The notes: generated from the sequence alone by a model not told the origin. DNA of 64,000 bases from Allomuricauda sp. (GCF_028280385.1 NZ_JANQLX010000015.1:124001-188000); one strand, 5' to 3'; positions 39,901 through 49,098 are shown, numbered from the stretch's first letter. A program made the numbers and translations.

Positions 39901-42900
39901 GTGTTCTCGGGACTTGCCGCAGGCAATTATATCGTTAGAACTCGGGATGCCAACTTGTGTGAAGACCCAATAGATGCGGCTCTTACTGTTGTTGCCCCTA
40001 CGGCTATAGCATTTACTTCCACTCCAACCGCTTGCTATAGCGGAAGTAATGATGGAACCATCCAAGTGGATGTTACTGCAGGAAACGGGGATTACCAGTT
40101 TAGTTTAAACGGTGGACCTTGGATTACTCCTACTCCGGCAACAGCAACCACCCACACTTTCACGAATCTAGCCGCAGGCACATATACTATTGATGTCAGG
40201 GACGGTTTTGGGTGTGCCGGTGTTCAACAAAGTGTTACTATCAACGATCAATTAATTGCCAACGCGGTCTTGACTCAAGATTTGACCTGTTTGGTAAATG
40301 CCTCCGTGACCATTAATGCAAGCGGTGGTTCAGGAACTTATTCATATGAGTGGTCCAATAATGGCGGGACAACATATTTTACCACAAATTTTACAGGTAA
40401 TGTGTTTACGTCCGCCACAGATGGTACATATCAGTTCAGGGTAACGGATACAACCACACCTGCAGCCTGTACTGTAATAACCAACACCGTTGTGATCACT
40501 CCTGCCAACACTCCTGTCATTACCTCTGTTACACCAACAAATGTTTTGTGTAACGGAAATACAGATGGGTCCTTGGCCGTAAATATTGATACCTCAGTGG
40601 GAGTAGGTCCTTACGTAATTGAAGTGATTGAAACTGCCGGACCAACCAATTACGGAACACAAACAACCAATTTACCAGCGGGGAACTATGAGGTAAGAAT
40701 CACCGATGCAAAAGGGTGTGTATCTGCACCTACCTTGGTGACTATTACAGAGCCCGCTGTGATTGCTTCAAATCACGTTAGCACCAACTTAAGATGTACC
40801 CCTGCCGGAACTGAACTGGGTACCATTACCGTTGATGCCACGGGTGGTACTGCCGATTACGTTTACAATGTATACAATGCTGACTTTAGCGTGTCTTTGT
40901 CTTATGACACCTCCACAGGAACCAATGACCATACATTTACAGGACTTGATTTTGGAGACTATACGTTGAGCATTACCGATAGCAACGGATGTCAGAGTTT
41001 GAGCACCGTAACAATTACCACTGGTCCAGATGTTCTTGTTGCTACACAAGGTACAGCGGGTTGTACCCCTGGTAGTGGAGAAATGTTGGTAGAAGCCCAA
41101 GCTTCCAATGGTACTTTAGGTGTTGGAACATTCTATTTTGCCATTTACCCAGCTCCAGCGTTCAATATAGCAGACCCAGCGTGGTTCCCGGAAGATCCTT
41201 CACCTCCAGCTCCAGCCAACTCCCATTTGTTTACTGGACTAACCCCGGGTGTAACCTATACTTTCATTGTACACGATTCGGATACCAATTGTGAATACAT
41301 GCAGGAAGCCACAGTTCCCGTATCGGCAACATCATCATTGGCAGCAACGATTGATGCAACCACCAATATTACCTGTACAGGTAGCGCCGATGGTATTGTT
41401 GATGTAACAGTATCAGGTTATGGAGGAACCGACCTTTCCTACGAAGTGTTTGCATCCAACACCAACATAACCACCGGTATTACCGGAAACATTGCTGGTG
41501 CTGTGGGCGGACCAGAATCGGAAACAATTTCAGGTTTAAGCCCTGGAGAGTTTTACATCTTGTTTACTGAAACCAACGGTCCAAATGCAGGTTGTGTAAT
41601 GGCTTCTCCGCCATTCGTTATTCAGCAGGCACCACAGTTATTGGATGTTACGGCTACAGCCACAAACGATATTTTCTGTGCAGACACTGGAACCATCAGT
41701 GCTTCCGCACAATTTGGTGCGGGTTCATATGAATTCCAATTAGAGCTTCAAACTGCTCCGGCACCTACTGTTCTAACTTGGACTGGCACCAATACCAATG
41801 GTCTGTTCAATGGTCTTGCAAATGGTGATTATACAGTATATGTTAAGGATGCCAACAATTGCATTGATAGCTTCGATATCACCGTTGGCTTGGATCCACG
41901 TCCAGAAATTGACATTGCCATTGTTGATGAATGTGTTGCCGAAGGAAACTTTGAAGTGCTGGTTACCTTAACTACGGCCGGAACTTCCCCTTACCAGTTA
42001 AGTGTAAACGGTGGGCCTTATCAAAACATATCATTTAATGTGTCCAATCAATACACTGTCTCAGGTCTAAGTTCTGGATTGGGACAGACTATTTCTGTAA
42101 GGGCGGTAGATGGTTGTGAGGAAACGGAAACATTCAACATTCAGCCTCCATTACAGTTTAATGCAACATTAGCAACATTACTGGATTGCGATACAGCGCC
42201 GAACAACAATGCTGAAATTGAAATTGACGTTACGGCCGGTTCTGGCAACTATGACTACGAAATTGATGGGCCGGGAGCTGTAGATCAGGCAAGAACGGCA
42301 ATGATTGGAACCACAGTGGTCTGGTCAGGTGCAAGCGTGGCTGGCTCATACACTGTTACAGTATACGATACCTCAACTTCAGTTCCTAATTGCTTGGGGT
42401 CTATCATTGTAGATGTTCCTGCATTGGTGACACCGGTATTTGCTGTTGATGCTTTCAGCAATGTAACCTGTAACGGAGATGACGACGGAACCATAGACGT
42501 ATCTGCTGTAGATAACGGTATTGGACCTTTTACTTTTGAAATTATTTCAGGGCCTGGAAGTTCCGCCACCTTCCCATTGGCCCCAACTTCCAATACCGCT
42601 ACAACCGCCTCCTTTACCGGATTGGAGGGAGCTGTCGCAGGGATAACTTATACCATAGAGATTACAGCCGCCAATGGTTGTACCACAACCCAAACGCAAA
42701 CCATAACCGAACCAAATGTATTGGCAAATATCAACAGCACGGTGGTTGAGTTTGGCTGTACCACCGGAAACAATATGGATAATGCCACGATTACCATTGA
42801 TGATACATCCATCACCGGAGGTAGTGGCAACTACGTAATCTATGAGTTCATCAATGATCAGGGAACTGTTGCTACGGGAGATGATGTAGTGGTTCAGGTT

Positions 42901-45900
42901 GGTCCCAACAATGTTTATACAGAAACAAATACAGCTGGCGCCAGCTATATCATCAATGTATATGATGACAACGGCTGTATGGGAAGCATCACAGAGACCA
43001 TAGCTCCTTTTGATGAGCTTCAATCGGCCAGCATTGCTGTTGACGCTGCAGCCACCTGTCTTGCTGGTGAAAATATCACCATTACCGCGACAGGCTCCAT
43101 TACCAATTCAACCACAACACCGGCCAACTACGAATTTAGATTATTACCTGCTGGAACATTCCAGACCTCAGGAAGTTTTACCGGTTTGGCCGTGGGCACC
43201 CACAACTTTGAGGTTCGAAATACGGTAACTGGCTGTGTCTTGGCCACATCCCATACCGTGGCCGATCCAGAAGTGTTGGATTTGATAGTAGTAAGCACTA
43301 CCAACATTACTTGTTTTGGGGATACTGATGGTTCCGTTGAGTTGGATCTTCAAGACGCCACGGCAACAACGTATGCAAACGCTACCACGTATACCCTTTA
43401 CCATGACATCAACAACACTCCAGGAAATTTATTGGATGATGTTGTTACGGCGGGTGGTGATGCTGATGGTAACTTTACCCTCACGGGCTTGGCTGCAGGA
43501 AATTACTTCATTGAAGTAACGGATACCAATCCTCCTGGTTCAGCCTGTGTATATTCAGAATCTTTCACAATTGCTGGACCAAGTGCGGGAATTTCAGCCA
43601 GCACCCAGGTTACAGAAGTCACTTGTGCCACAAACGACGGAATCATTGAAGTCATCAATCCAGCAGGAGGTTGGGGTGGTTACACCTACTTTGTGGACTT
43701 GGTCACCAACCCAGCACCGACTTTCCCTGGAAGTTACCAGGCTTCTCCTCAATTTACTGGTTTGGCCGGTGGAGCAGGAACTGATTATCAGGTATGGGTA
43801 GCGGATGCCAGTGGATGTGAATTCCAATTGCCCAATGTAAACTTGGTGGATCCAACACCTATTACGGCTACATTGCAAATCAATCAAGAAAACTGTACTG
43901 CGCTTCAAGGTGAAATTGAAGTGACGGGTACGGCGGGTGGACAAGGGTCTAACTACACTTATCAACTTGTAAGAAATGGAGCCGATATTGGTTCACCCCA
44001 AACAGGAAGGATATTCTCCGGACTAGGTGAAGGTTCTTATGAAGTGCGCATTACCGATCAGTGGGCGTGTACAACTACGGTAGGCCCAGTGGTCCTTCTG
44101 GATGAAATGGTGGCTACTGCAACCGTGGTCAAACCCATAGATTGTACCGTAGATCCCGGAGGACATATTACCATCAACGTAACAGGAGGTTCTACCAACT
44201 TTACTTACGATGTGTTGTTCCCTGATGGTTTAACAACCGCAAACAACACTACTGGGGTCTTTACAGGACTTACCCAGGCCGGAACCTACACGTTTACCAT
44301 TACAGATGGTAGCACCGTTACACCTTGTGTGGTAGTGGTCAACCAAGACTTGGATGCTCCGGTAACTCCAGTAATCAATAACGTACTTATGGACCCTGTA
44401 AGCTGTAATGGTGGTTCTGATGGAATATTGACAGTGATATTGGATGGGGCAACCGCCACCAACCCTGTTTATACCTATGAGCTATATGAAATGGCCAATT
44501 TGGTTACTCCGTATAGAGCTGCCCAAGCTAGCAACGTCTTCGACAATCTTCCACAAGGAGCTTATCGTGTTAGGGTAATTTCAGGAAGGTCCTGTGATGA
44601 TTTCTTTGATCAAACCGTAACAGAGCCAACAATATTGAATGCTTCCGCGGTGGCCACTGCATTTGTTTGTAATGCCAGCAATGGAGTTAATACTTCAACC
44701 ATTACGGTAACAGCATCGGGTGGAACAGGTCCATATTTATATAGTATCGACAATATCAACTTCCAGACGTCCAACACTTTTGAAGTAGTGGATACTGGTG
44801 TTGTTCAAAATATAACCGCTTTTGTTACGGATGCCAACAATTGTGCACAAACCGCTGTTGTTGCTCCAATACAACCTATCAATGTGTTTACAGCTGTGGT
44901 TACCCAAAATGTTGCAATCAGTTGTGTCAACCCAGAAGAGGTCTTGGTCACCGTAACCGATGATGGAAATCCAGCCAACTCCTATACCTATGAGTTGTTG
45001 CCAATTGGAAACCCATCAGGAACCCAAGTGCCAACCGCACCCAATACAACTACTGTTTTTGAATTGACGCAACCAGGAAGTTATACAATAAGGGTAACCG
45101 ATAATACCACGGGTTGTTATGTAGATACCGCACCCTACACGATTGCGCCTTATGACTTAATTGATGTGGTGGCAACGCCTACCGCACCCGCCATCTGTTT
45201 TGGCGATACCAATGGTGCTCTGGAAATCAATGTGACCGGATACACCGGCGCTTATGACTATGAAGTGTTCAATGGTGACGGTACAACAACTGGTGTGACT
45301 GGTTCAGGTAATACCACAACCAATCCGCTGAGCATAGCAGGATTCCCTGGAGGGAACTACTATGTGCGTGTTACCCAAACAGCCAATCCGTTATGTGTGG
45401 AGGATTCCAACACCATTACCATTGCATCTCCGGACATGGCCTTGGCGGCAACACCTATAGAAGTGGCCAATGTAACCTGTGACAATAATTTAGGTGAGAT
45501 TGAAGTGTCTCCAACAGGTGGGTTTGCCCCATATAACATACAATTGACCAATACCACCACAACTCAGGTGTACAACGTATCCAATGTGGTAAGCTTTGTG
45601 TTCCAAGGGCTGTCAGCAGGTCTGTTTGATGTGGAAATAACCGATAATGCCGGATGTACCATCAACGAGCCCATAACGCTGACACAGCCTACACCGATCA
45701 CCGCCGATATTGACGCCACACCAACCAACCTGGTTTGTTTTGGAGACACCAACGCAACGGTTAGGGCGATCAATGTTTTGAATGGAAGAGGGTCTTATCA
45801 GTATCAACTAAATATTTATGATTCCACTGGAACCACAATTGTGACAACATCTGGTGCTCAGTCCAGCGATACCTTCAATAACTTGGGTGCCGGCATCTAT

Positions 45901-47688
45901 AGTATTACGGTTTCAGACGGATGGAACTGTGATGTGGAAACGGCCCAAGTAACAATTTCGGAACCTGCTGAGGTAATGGCCAATTTGGTTCAAATATCCC
46001 AATTGACCTGCACCACCCAAGCTGAAATAGAATTGACGGCAACTGGTGGCACCGGACCATACCAATATAGTGCTGATGGTGTACTCTATACCAACATGTC
46101 CGGCGGAAACACCCACACCTTTACGGTACCAGCCGGGAACTACCAATATTTTGTAAGGGATGCCTTTGGTTGTGATGCTATGATTTCCAATCAGGTGTCC
46201 ATTGAGCCCATTGTTCCTTTGGATGTTGTCATCGACGATAGTGCCGCAACCATCAACTGTACTGGAGAGGCTTCGGCCACCATTATTGCAGATGCCATTG
46301 GCGGACTTGGAAATTACTCCTATGAGTTGTTCTCTGACCCAGGGTTGACCACCTCTGTTGCAGGACCGCAAGCAGATGGTACTTTTAACGGCCTGATTGC
46401 CGGTACTTACTACGTGCATGTTACTAGTATGGATTGTCAGGTGACCAGCGCCGCTATTGATATTGTTGATCCTGCTCCATTACAAATTGACAGACAAGAG
46501 TCTACCGATGTTACCTGTTCCGGATTGGAAGATGGTACCATTACCGTTGAGGTTTCCGGTGGAACAGGAGAAATATTCTATGCCATCACCCCTAATCTAG
46601 ATCAGTTTGATACAGAGGGTACATTTACAGATTTGGCCCCTGGAATCTATGATGTGATAGCACAGGATAGAAATGGTTGTTTTGAAACGTTCCAATTCGA
46701 AATTCTGCAACCAGAGCCAATCCAGGCAACGGCCATCAATGTTATGCACGAAGTTTGCTTTAATAGCGCGGATGGTTCTTTTGAAGTGGACATTACTGGA
46801 GGAACGGCACCTTATTTTACAAGCTTAAATTCCAACGCAGACACAGATTTTGTACAAGATCAAGTCCTGTTCCAGAATCTGCCAGCAGGTACCCATGTAG
46901 TATTCGTTACGGACGCACAAGGCTGTACCACCAACGTAATCGTTGATATTAATCCTGGTGTTAACCTGGCCGCGGAAGTAACCCCAATTTATGAATGTGA
47001 CGGTAATTTGCCGACCAACAGATTGGATATTGTATTTGAAGATACCTCGGTAATTTCTGATGTGATGTATGCCATTGATTCCACAGACCCAATGGATCTA
47101 CAGCTAACATCGGATTTCATGAACATTGCTCCTGGGGATCATTTCTTGACCATTGCCCATGCCAATGGCTGTATCAACACCATTGATTTCAGCATTACCG
47201 GCTATGAACCATTGACCTTGGTCTTGGAGAACAATAACATCAACGAAATTACAGCGGTCGCCACAGGTGGATTGGAAGATTACACTTTCATCTTTGATGG
47301 CGTGGACAACGGTACGGACAATACCTACATCATTAATAGAACCGATACTTACGAAGTAACGGTGATCGATCAAAACGGATGTGAGGTGACCATGGAAATC
47401 TTTATGGAGTTCATTGACATTGAAGTTCCAGACTTCTTTACACCAGATGGTGACGGGATGAACGACAACTGGTTGCCAGACAATCTGGAGGCCTTCCCGA
47501 ACGTACTAATGATCATTTTTGATCGTTATGGTAGAGAGCTCTATCGAATGGGATATGGCGACGCCGGATGGGATGGAATCTACAATAATAGCGAGCTCCC
47601 CACCGGAGACTACTGGTACATCATCAAGCTTCAGGGCGAAAATGATGACCGTGAATTAGTTGGACATTTTACCCTATATCGACAATGA
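33958..47688 (+). CDS. Giant SprB-type surface adhesin with T9SS type B sorting domain
   Basis: A 4,576-residue protein. Signal peptide about 1-24 (ends IQAQ); N-terminal beta-rich surface region about 25-380 (YWAGLYWAGNY, GCAGWTLVVIYE); a DUF11/SdrD-like domain about 384-535 (DYVLSFVNTGNDDATNYTIRD); then about 42 SprB-type repeats of roughly 88 residues; and a C-terminal type B T9SS domain in the last about 85 residues (VPDFFTPDGDGMNDNW, IIFDRYGRELY). SprB is the mobile adhesin that drives gliding in Flavobacteria. I start at the ATG at 33958, just 1 bp past the preceding stop; the frame runs 60 bp further up but overlaps the sprD-like gene and the ATG here begins a clean signal peptide. Its PorP/SprF partner gene follows. 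Confidence 0.9.
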   Translation: MTNQYFKVLLAVILFLGLGYTIQAQEVPFTPRLNDGGNTYLNIKGDYTFLSNSVMNSVSGGHDVNTPYNGNGSNNSLHVEYVDIDSDPTTFNSSSSTLSLPNCSQIYWAGLYWAGNYDVERDGDHRSRYVSGYTDDPNHYDVTQVKLRVPGSATYIDLQADTAADPIGEEDDIIVDGYNTISNDPYVCYKNVTNILQGLADPNGDYFVANVRGTRGATTYGCAGWTLVVIYENPTLPGKYISVFDGYEGITTHSGNNTADITVSGFNTIPTGPVNARIGVSTLEGETSLSGDTFGIVSNSSSSFTDISDAANPNNNFFNSTISEDGANVATRNVSSTNAIGFDSDVFDLNNPSNSIIDNGDTSATLRLGTSGDWFASFLVTFGVEIIEPTIVLEKKVEDIGGNDITGLGVNLGQYLDYVLSFVNTGNDDATNYTIRDVLPANVTLDQTSITVPTGVTYTYDTATREVVFTIPDNLVEEGDPISEIRMRVQVAENCFDFIDACTDVIENLAYSTYEGVINANQISDDPSVSDFDDCGFTTPGATNFLLDDLSACNFTRTVELCGANVLLDAGDNFDAYVWYLDQNGDNLIDAGDTVINDGDPDGDPSTFLADAAGTYMVDKQVADPCKDFAEIIIVELFSAGAGLTNPITTLINDTTNTVDGEIVICPNDGSELPEVFLCGLNDTELIQVNIPDADSIDWEQLDETSCGAGTPDCANTDNSCTWNNVGTGNDFLASDAGQYRLVINYQNGCFRRFHFNIYKNPLDPQYTSSDIICNTDGNITVTNMPIDYEYRLIDQTTGNVLVAYNTNPSFDITTNGAYTVEMRQQGVTDGCVFVLDNIGILNRDFQVDIDTKDTDCNGLGEISISVLNVEPQYYYEISQGGTVVDTFGPSTDNNYTFVNLNDGVYDVEVTTDDGCLHTEQVTINDVTDLAVTAVTTKNIDCTEGVITVTGTGGFPNPDYYYAIWSYNGVDLYASVGDIPGGAYQLANDFTFSVGEEGDYEFIVVDGNNCTAISNSVSIVIAPSVQYTTAATDETCFGIEDGTFTVNVTNSNGYSLSYTLTYPDSSTASNTSGSFTGLPQGNYSLDITQTQGAISCDFTETFTIGGPATGISADAVLIQDYTCLQDGIIEVQNVAGGTAPYEYSIDGVNFSSGAGAETFSSLTDGTYAITVRDANNCTFTTNSIVLDPLNPPSDLTFVASTPNCPSLTSDVTVTVVDGNTPFVFEITAPAPIAATSITGNTADFDGLAPGTYTFRVTDNKGCVYDESFTINPVSQIAVVGNLVSNITCFTDTDGEVDFVVSDFNTDYNYSVTGPATFSGTNQTGGTISLTGLDDGTYTIVVTDNLTNCTATTDVTVNAPAAPLALSAAETQPTCIADGSVILTATGGWGGNSFTLTNPDTTAFGTNGTGQFNGLTQAGTYTASVTDANGCVVTTTFSLAAAVPPVLAIVPNDTCYDSGVGLTLTANVTSGGDGNYQYSLNGGAFVATNTFTGLTSGTYTIEVRDGNNCTDTETITINPELSVTATAPNITACGTTTDVDVVAAGGDGNYVYAIVADGVVPTPGDFAATNPISVTGAGDYDVYVRDNNGNAGFCESSFDITLVQDLPLTITPSFTPVSCFGGNDGTITLVAGGGEGPYLYSIDNGTNYQVSGNFVNISAGTYNLRIRDANNCETTGTVTVTEPTQLSAEAQQTQTYICLQLGEISVGSVTATAGGSGDYQYSINGGPWTASTTGGTVFTGLTDGTYSIQVRDANAIGCTLTLPDVIIAPLPTEPTLSTTVVYNCDGTAEVTVLPNDPSYTYSLNSGAFQASNLFSNVAVGTHTIDVNYGSDCVTQTTVTVAPGNAFDASITAFSDITCNAGADGSITFEIENFDVATGFTFQLDANPVSAAQFASPITINGLSAAAYTITLVDLRNPACTIVLNQTLSEPNALVSTASITSVMTCTNGGATITASATGGTPAYEYQLEDNVGTVLTAYQGSNVFSGLAAGNYIVRTRDANLCEDPIDAALTVVAPTAIAFTSTPTACYSGSNDGTIQVDVTAGNGDYQFSLNGGPWITPTPATATTHTFTNLAAGTYTIDVRDGFGCAGVQQSVTINDQLIANAVLTQDLTCLVNASVTINASGGSGTYSYEWSNNGGTTYFTTNFTGNVFTSATDGTYQFRVTDTTTPAACTVITNTVVITPANTPVITSVTPTNVLCNGNTDGSLAVNIDTSVGVGPYVIEVIETAGPTNYGTQTTNLPAGNYEVRITDAKGCVSAPTLVTITEPAVIASNHVSTNLRCTPAGTELGTITVDATGGTADYVYNVYNADFSVSLSYDTSTGTNDHTFTGLDFGDYTLSITDSNGCQSLSTVTITTGPDVLVATQGTAGCTPGSGEMLVEAQASNGTLGVGTFYFAIYPAPAFNIADPAWFPEDPSPPAPANSHLFTGLTPGVTYTFIVHDSDTNCEYMQEATVPVSATSSLAATIDATTNITCTGSADGIVDVTVSGYGGTDLSYEVFASNTNITTGITGNIAGAVGGPESETISGLSPGEFYILFTETNGPNAGCVMASPPFVIQQAPQLLDVTATATNDIFCADTGTISASAQFGAGSYEFQLELQTAPAPTVLTWTGTNTNGLFNGLANGDYTVYVKDANNCIDSFDITVGLDPRPEIDIAIVDECVAEGNFEVLVTLTTAGTSPYQLSVNGGPYQNISFNVSNQYTVSGLSSGLGQTISVRAVDGCEETETFNIQPPLQFNATLATLLDCDTAPNNNAEIEIDVTAGSGNYDYEIDGPGAVDQARTAMIGTTVVWSGASVAGSYTVTVYDTSTSVPNCLGSIIVDVPALVTPVFAVDAFSNVTCNGDDDGTIDVSAVDNGIGPFTFEIISGPGSSATFPLAPTSNTATTASFTGLEGAVAGITYTIEITAANGCTTTQTQTITEPNVLANINSTVVEFGCTTGNNMDNATITIDDTSITGGSGNYVIYEFINDQGTVATGDDVVVQVGPNNVYTETNTAGASYIINVYDDNGCMGSITETIAPFDELQSASIAVDAAATCLAGENITITATGSITNSTTTPANYEFRLLPAGTFQTSGSFTGLAVGTHNFEVRNTVTGCVLATSHTVADPEVLDLIVVSTTNITCFGDTDGSVELDLQDATATTYANATTYTLYHDINNTPGNLLDDVVTAGGDADGNFTLTGLAAGNYFIEVTDTNPPGSACVYSESFTIAGPSAGISASTQVTEVTCATNDGIIEVINPAGGWGGYTYFVDLVTNPAPTFPGSYQASPQFTGLAGGAGTDYQVWVADASGCEFQLPNVNLVDPTPITATLQINQENCTALQGEIEVTGTAGGQGSNYTYQLVRNGADIGSPQTGRIFSGLGEGSYEVRITDQWACTTTVGPVVLLDEMVATATVVKPIDCTVDPGGHITINVTGGSTNFTYDVLFPDGLTTANNTTGVFTGLTQAGTYTFTITDGSTVTPCVVVVNQDLDAPVTPVINNVLMDPVSCNGGSDGILTVILDGATATNPVYTYELYEMANLVTPYRAAQASNVFDNLPQGAYRVRVISGRSCDDFFDQTVTEPTILNASAVATAFVCNASNGVNTSTITVTASGGTGPYLYSIDNINFQTSNTFEVVDTGVVQNITAFVTDANNCAQTAVVAPIQPINVFTAVVTQNVAISCVNPEEVLVTVTDDGNPANSYTYELLPIGNPSGTQVPTAPNTTTVFELTQPGSYTIRVTDNTTGCYVDTAPYTIAPYDLIDVVATPTAPAICFGDTNGALEINVTGYTGAYDYEVFNGDGTTTGVTGSGNTTTNPLSIAGFPGGNYYVRVTQTANPLCVEDSNTITIASPDMALAATPIEVANVTCDNNLGEIEVSPTGGFAPYNIQLTNTTTTQVYNVSNVVSFVFQGLSAGLFDVEITDNAGCTINEPITLTQPTPITADIDATPTNLVCFGDTNATVRAINVLNGRGSYQYQLNIYDSTGTTIVTTSGAQSSDTFNNLGAGIYSITVSDGWNCDVETAQVTISEPAEVMANLVQISQLTCTTQAEIELTATGGTGPYQYSADGVLYTNMSGGNTHTFTVPAGNYQYFVRDAFGCDAMISNQVSIEPIVPLDVVIDDSAATINCTGEASATIIADAIGGLGNYSYELFSDPGLTTSVAGPQADGTFNGLIAGTYYVHVTSMDCQVTSAAIDIVDPAPLQIDRQESTDVTCSGLEDGTITVEVSGGTGEIFYAITPNLDQFDTEGTFTDLAPGIYDVIAQDRNGCFETFQFEILQPEPIQATAINVMHEVCFNSADGSFEVDITGGTAPYFTSLNSNADTDFVQDQVLFQNLPAGTHVVFVTDAQGCTTNVIVDINPGVNLAAEVTPIYECDGNLPTNRLDIVFEDTSVISDVMYAIDSTDPMDLQLTSDFMNIAPGDHFLTIAHANGCINTIDFSITGYEPLTLVLENNNINEITAVATGGLEDYTFIFDGVDNGTDNTYIINRTDTYEVTVIDQNGCEVTMEIFMEFIDIEVPDFFTPDGDGMNDNWLPDNLEAFPNVLMIIFDRYGRELYRMGYGDAGWDGIYNNSELPTGDYWYIIKLQGENDDRELVGHFTLYRQ
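36262..47424 (+). repeat. Coding tandem array of about 42 SprB repeats
   Basis: By eye I count about 42 units starting with a Cys after a short hydrophobic lead (for example VTCNGDDDGTI, ITCFGDTDGSV, VSCFGGNDGTI), followed by a Gly-Gly turn, a YxYSxNG strand, F-x-G-L-x-x-G-x-Y and a final V-x-D-x-x-x-C. Mean unit length is about 88 codons. Units are diverged at DNA level, so no long exact repeats are visible. Confidence 0.8.
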
Positions 47689-47707
47689 TAGTTTAACCTA
47701 CAGCATC

Positions 47708-48658
47708 ATGTTAAAAAAACACTTAGCCCCAATCCTCTTATTTCTGATCACCTTTGGTGGTGCTGCCCAGGAGTTGACCATACCCCAGCTATCCCAATAT
47801 ATAGCGGACAACCCCTTTTTGATGTCCCCTACCTATGCCGGTATTGGAGATCATATCAAGGTTAGGCTCAACGGATTGACCCAATGGGTGGGAATTGAAG
47901 ATGCGCCCGACACCCAAACTTTGGCCGCCGATGCCCGTATCGGGAATCGCTCTGGTTTGGGAATGCTTATGTACAATGACAGCAACGGGGAGACCAAACA
48001 AAGGGGGGCAAGGGTGTCATTTGCCCACCACCTTACCCTGGACCGGTATGATGATATCTTCCTGTCATTTGGTATTTCCTATAACTTCAACCAGTTCAGG
48101 ATTGATGTTGAAAACTTTCGTGACTTTAATGGCCAAAGACCAACGGATGATAAATCAACAACCAACCACAATTTTGATGTTGGGGTATTGTACCGTTTCA
48201 AAAAGTTATTTGTGAGCGTTAACGCCTCCAACATCCTCAACAAGGATTTGGCCCAGTTCAATCCTGTTTTTGAACCGAACACCCTAAGAAATTACTATGC
48301 CTATGCTGGGTACAGTATTTCCAAGAACAAAAACAGTAAATTGGAAGTGGAGCCTTCTGTCTTCTACCAATATTTTGAGAGTGATGGACGATCAGTTACC
48401 GATCTGAATGCCAAGTTCCGTTTTCACGATTTTGAAGACTACTATTATGTGGGGCTCACTTACCGATTTTTGAACGACCAATTGGGAACCCCCTTGTACA
48501 TTGCTCCCATAGCTGGTTTAAAAAAGAGCAACTTTTACTTCGGTTACTCGTACCAGATCATCACCAACGAGATTTTGGGATATAGCACGGGAACCCATGT
48601 AGTTACTGTGGGGATGGATCTGTTCCAAGGAATCAGTAACTGTAGGTGTATGTACTAA
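47708..48658 (+). CDS. PorP/SprF family T9SS membrane protein
   Basis: A 316-residue outer-membrane protein needed in Flavobacteria for secretion or surface attachment of a partner adhesin. Signal peptide about 1-20 (ends GGAAQ), then the family start YIADNPFLMSPTYAGIGDHIKVRLNG and a run of amphipathic strands with conserved GLTQWVG, DVGVLYRF and FYFGYSY motifs. I use the ATG at 47708; the frame is open 48 bp upstream but that overlaps the adhesin gene. It lies 19 bp after the adhesin stop, in the sprF position of sprCDBF. Confidence 0.92.
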   Translation: MLKKHLAPILLFLITFGGAAQELTIPQLSQYIADNPFLMSPTYAGIGDHIKVRLNGLTQWVGIEDAPDTQTLAADARIGNRSGLGMLMYNDSNGETKQRGARVSFAHHLTLDRYDDIFLSFGISYNFNQFRIDVENFRDFNGQRPTDDKSTTNHNFDVGVLYRFKKLFVSVNASNILNKDLAQFNPVFEPNTLRNYYAYAGYSISKNKNSKLEVEPSVFYQYFESDGRSVTDLNAKFRFHDFEDYYYVGLTYRFLNDQLGTPLYIAPIAGLKKSNFYFGYSYQIITNEILGYSTGTHVVTVGMDLFQGISNCRCMY

Positions 48659-48673
48659 TTTCTTGGTTTGCAC

Positions 48674-48681
48674 TATTTTTG
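48674..48681 (+). promoter_or_regulatory. -7 box for folB
   Basis: TATTTTTG, an exact TAnnTTTG match 20 bp before the GTG at 48702. Because a TTG start at 48663 would lie upstream of this box, the box decides for the GTG start. Confidence 0.55.
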
Positions 48682-48701
48682 TCGCACCAAAAGATAAAGG
48701 T

Positions 48702-49064
48702 GTGGGAAAAATAAGGCTCAACAACATCAGGGTTCACTCCAACCACGGTTGTTTAAAGGAAGAAATGCTAATTGGCAGCGATTATCGCGTGGACCTTGAG
48801 GTTTTTGCCAATCTTGCCGAAGCCTCCCAATCCGACAGGTTAAGCGATACTGTTGATTATGTGCACTTGAACAATATTGTTAAGGAAGAAATGGCCATTA
48901 GATCCAACCTTTTGGAACACGTGGCAAAACGCATTTTAGATCGCGTGTTTTTAGAATTGCCAAGTGTTGAAAATGCCGAAATTGAAGTTGCAAAAATCAA
49001 TCCTCCCATAGGGGGCGACGTGCAAAGCGTAACCGTGATTCTTAAAGCTGAAAGACCTGTTTAA
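48702..49064 (+). CDS. folB: Dihydroneopterin aldolase
   Basis: A 120-residue folate-pathway enzyme that cleaves dihydroneopterin to hydroxymethyl-dihydropterin and glycolaldehyde. Family features: IRLNNIRVHSNHGCLKEEM near the N-terminus with the conserved Gly-Cys and Glu, DTVDYVHLNNIV in the middle, LLEHVAKRILDRV, and the C-terminal active-site segment KINPPIGGDVQSV with Lys before NPP. The start is the GTG at 48702 (VGKIRL), consistent with usual length; no ATG is available upstream. It stands 43 bp after sprF and is probably a separate transcript. Confidence 0.9.
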   Translation: MGKIRLNNIRVHSNHGCLKEEMLIGSDYRVDLEVFANLAEASQSDRLSDTVDYVHLNNIVKEEMAIRSNLLEHVAKRILDRVFLELPSVENAEIEVAKINPPIGGDVQSVTVILKAERPV

Positions 49065-49067
49065 AGG

Positions 49068-49098
49068 TTTGGGTAAGCTAAAAAAAGTAGTACATTTG
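49068..49098 (+). promoter_or_regulatory. Promoter of the tRNA-Cys gene
   Basis: TACATTTG (49091-49098) matches TAnnTTTG exactly, with TTTG at 49068-49071 as a -33 element 19 bp upstream. The box ends 11 bp before the mature tRNA. Confidence 0.75.

Noticed and set aside
42547..43023. Long ORF on the minus strand inside the giant adhesin gene (also 45913-46419)
   Set aside because: These are shadows of the biased codon use in the SprB repeats; they have no start context or recognisable domains.
36262..47424. Possible CRISPR array or satellite in the repeat region
   Set aside because: The repeats are in-frame protein repeats that are diverged at DNA level; there are no constant spacers. No CRISPR array or cas gene is visible anywhere in the window.
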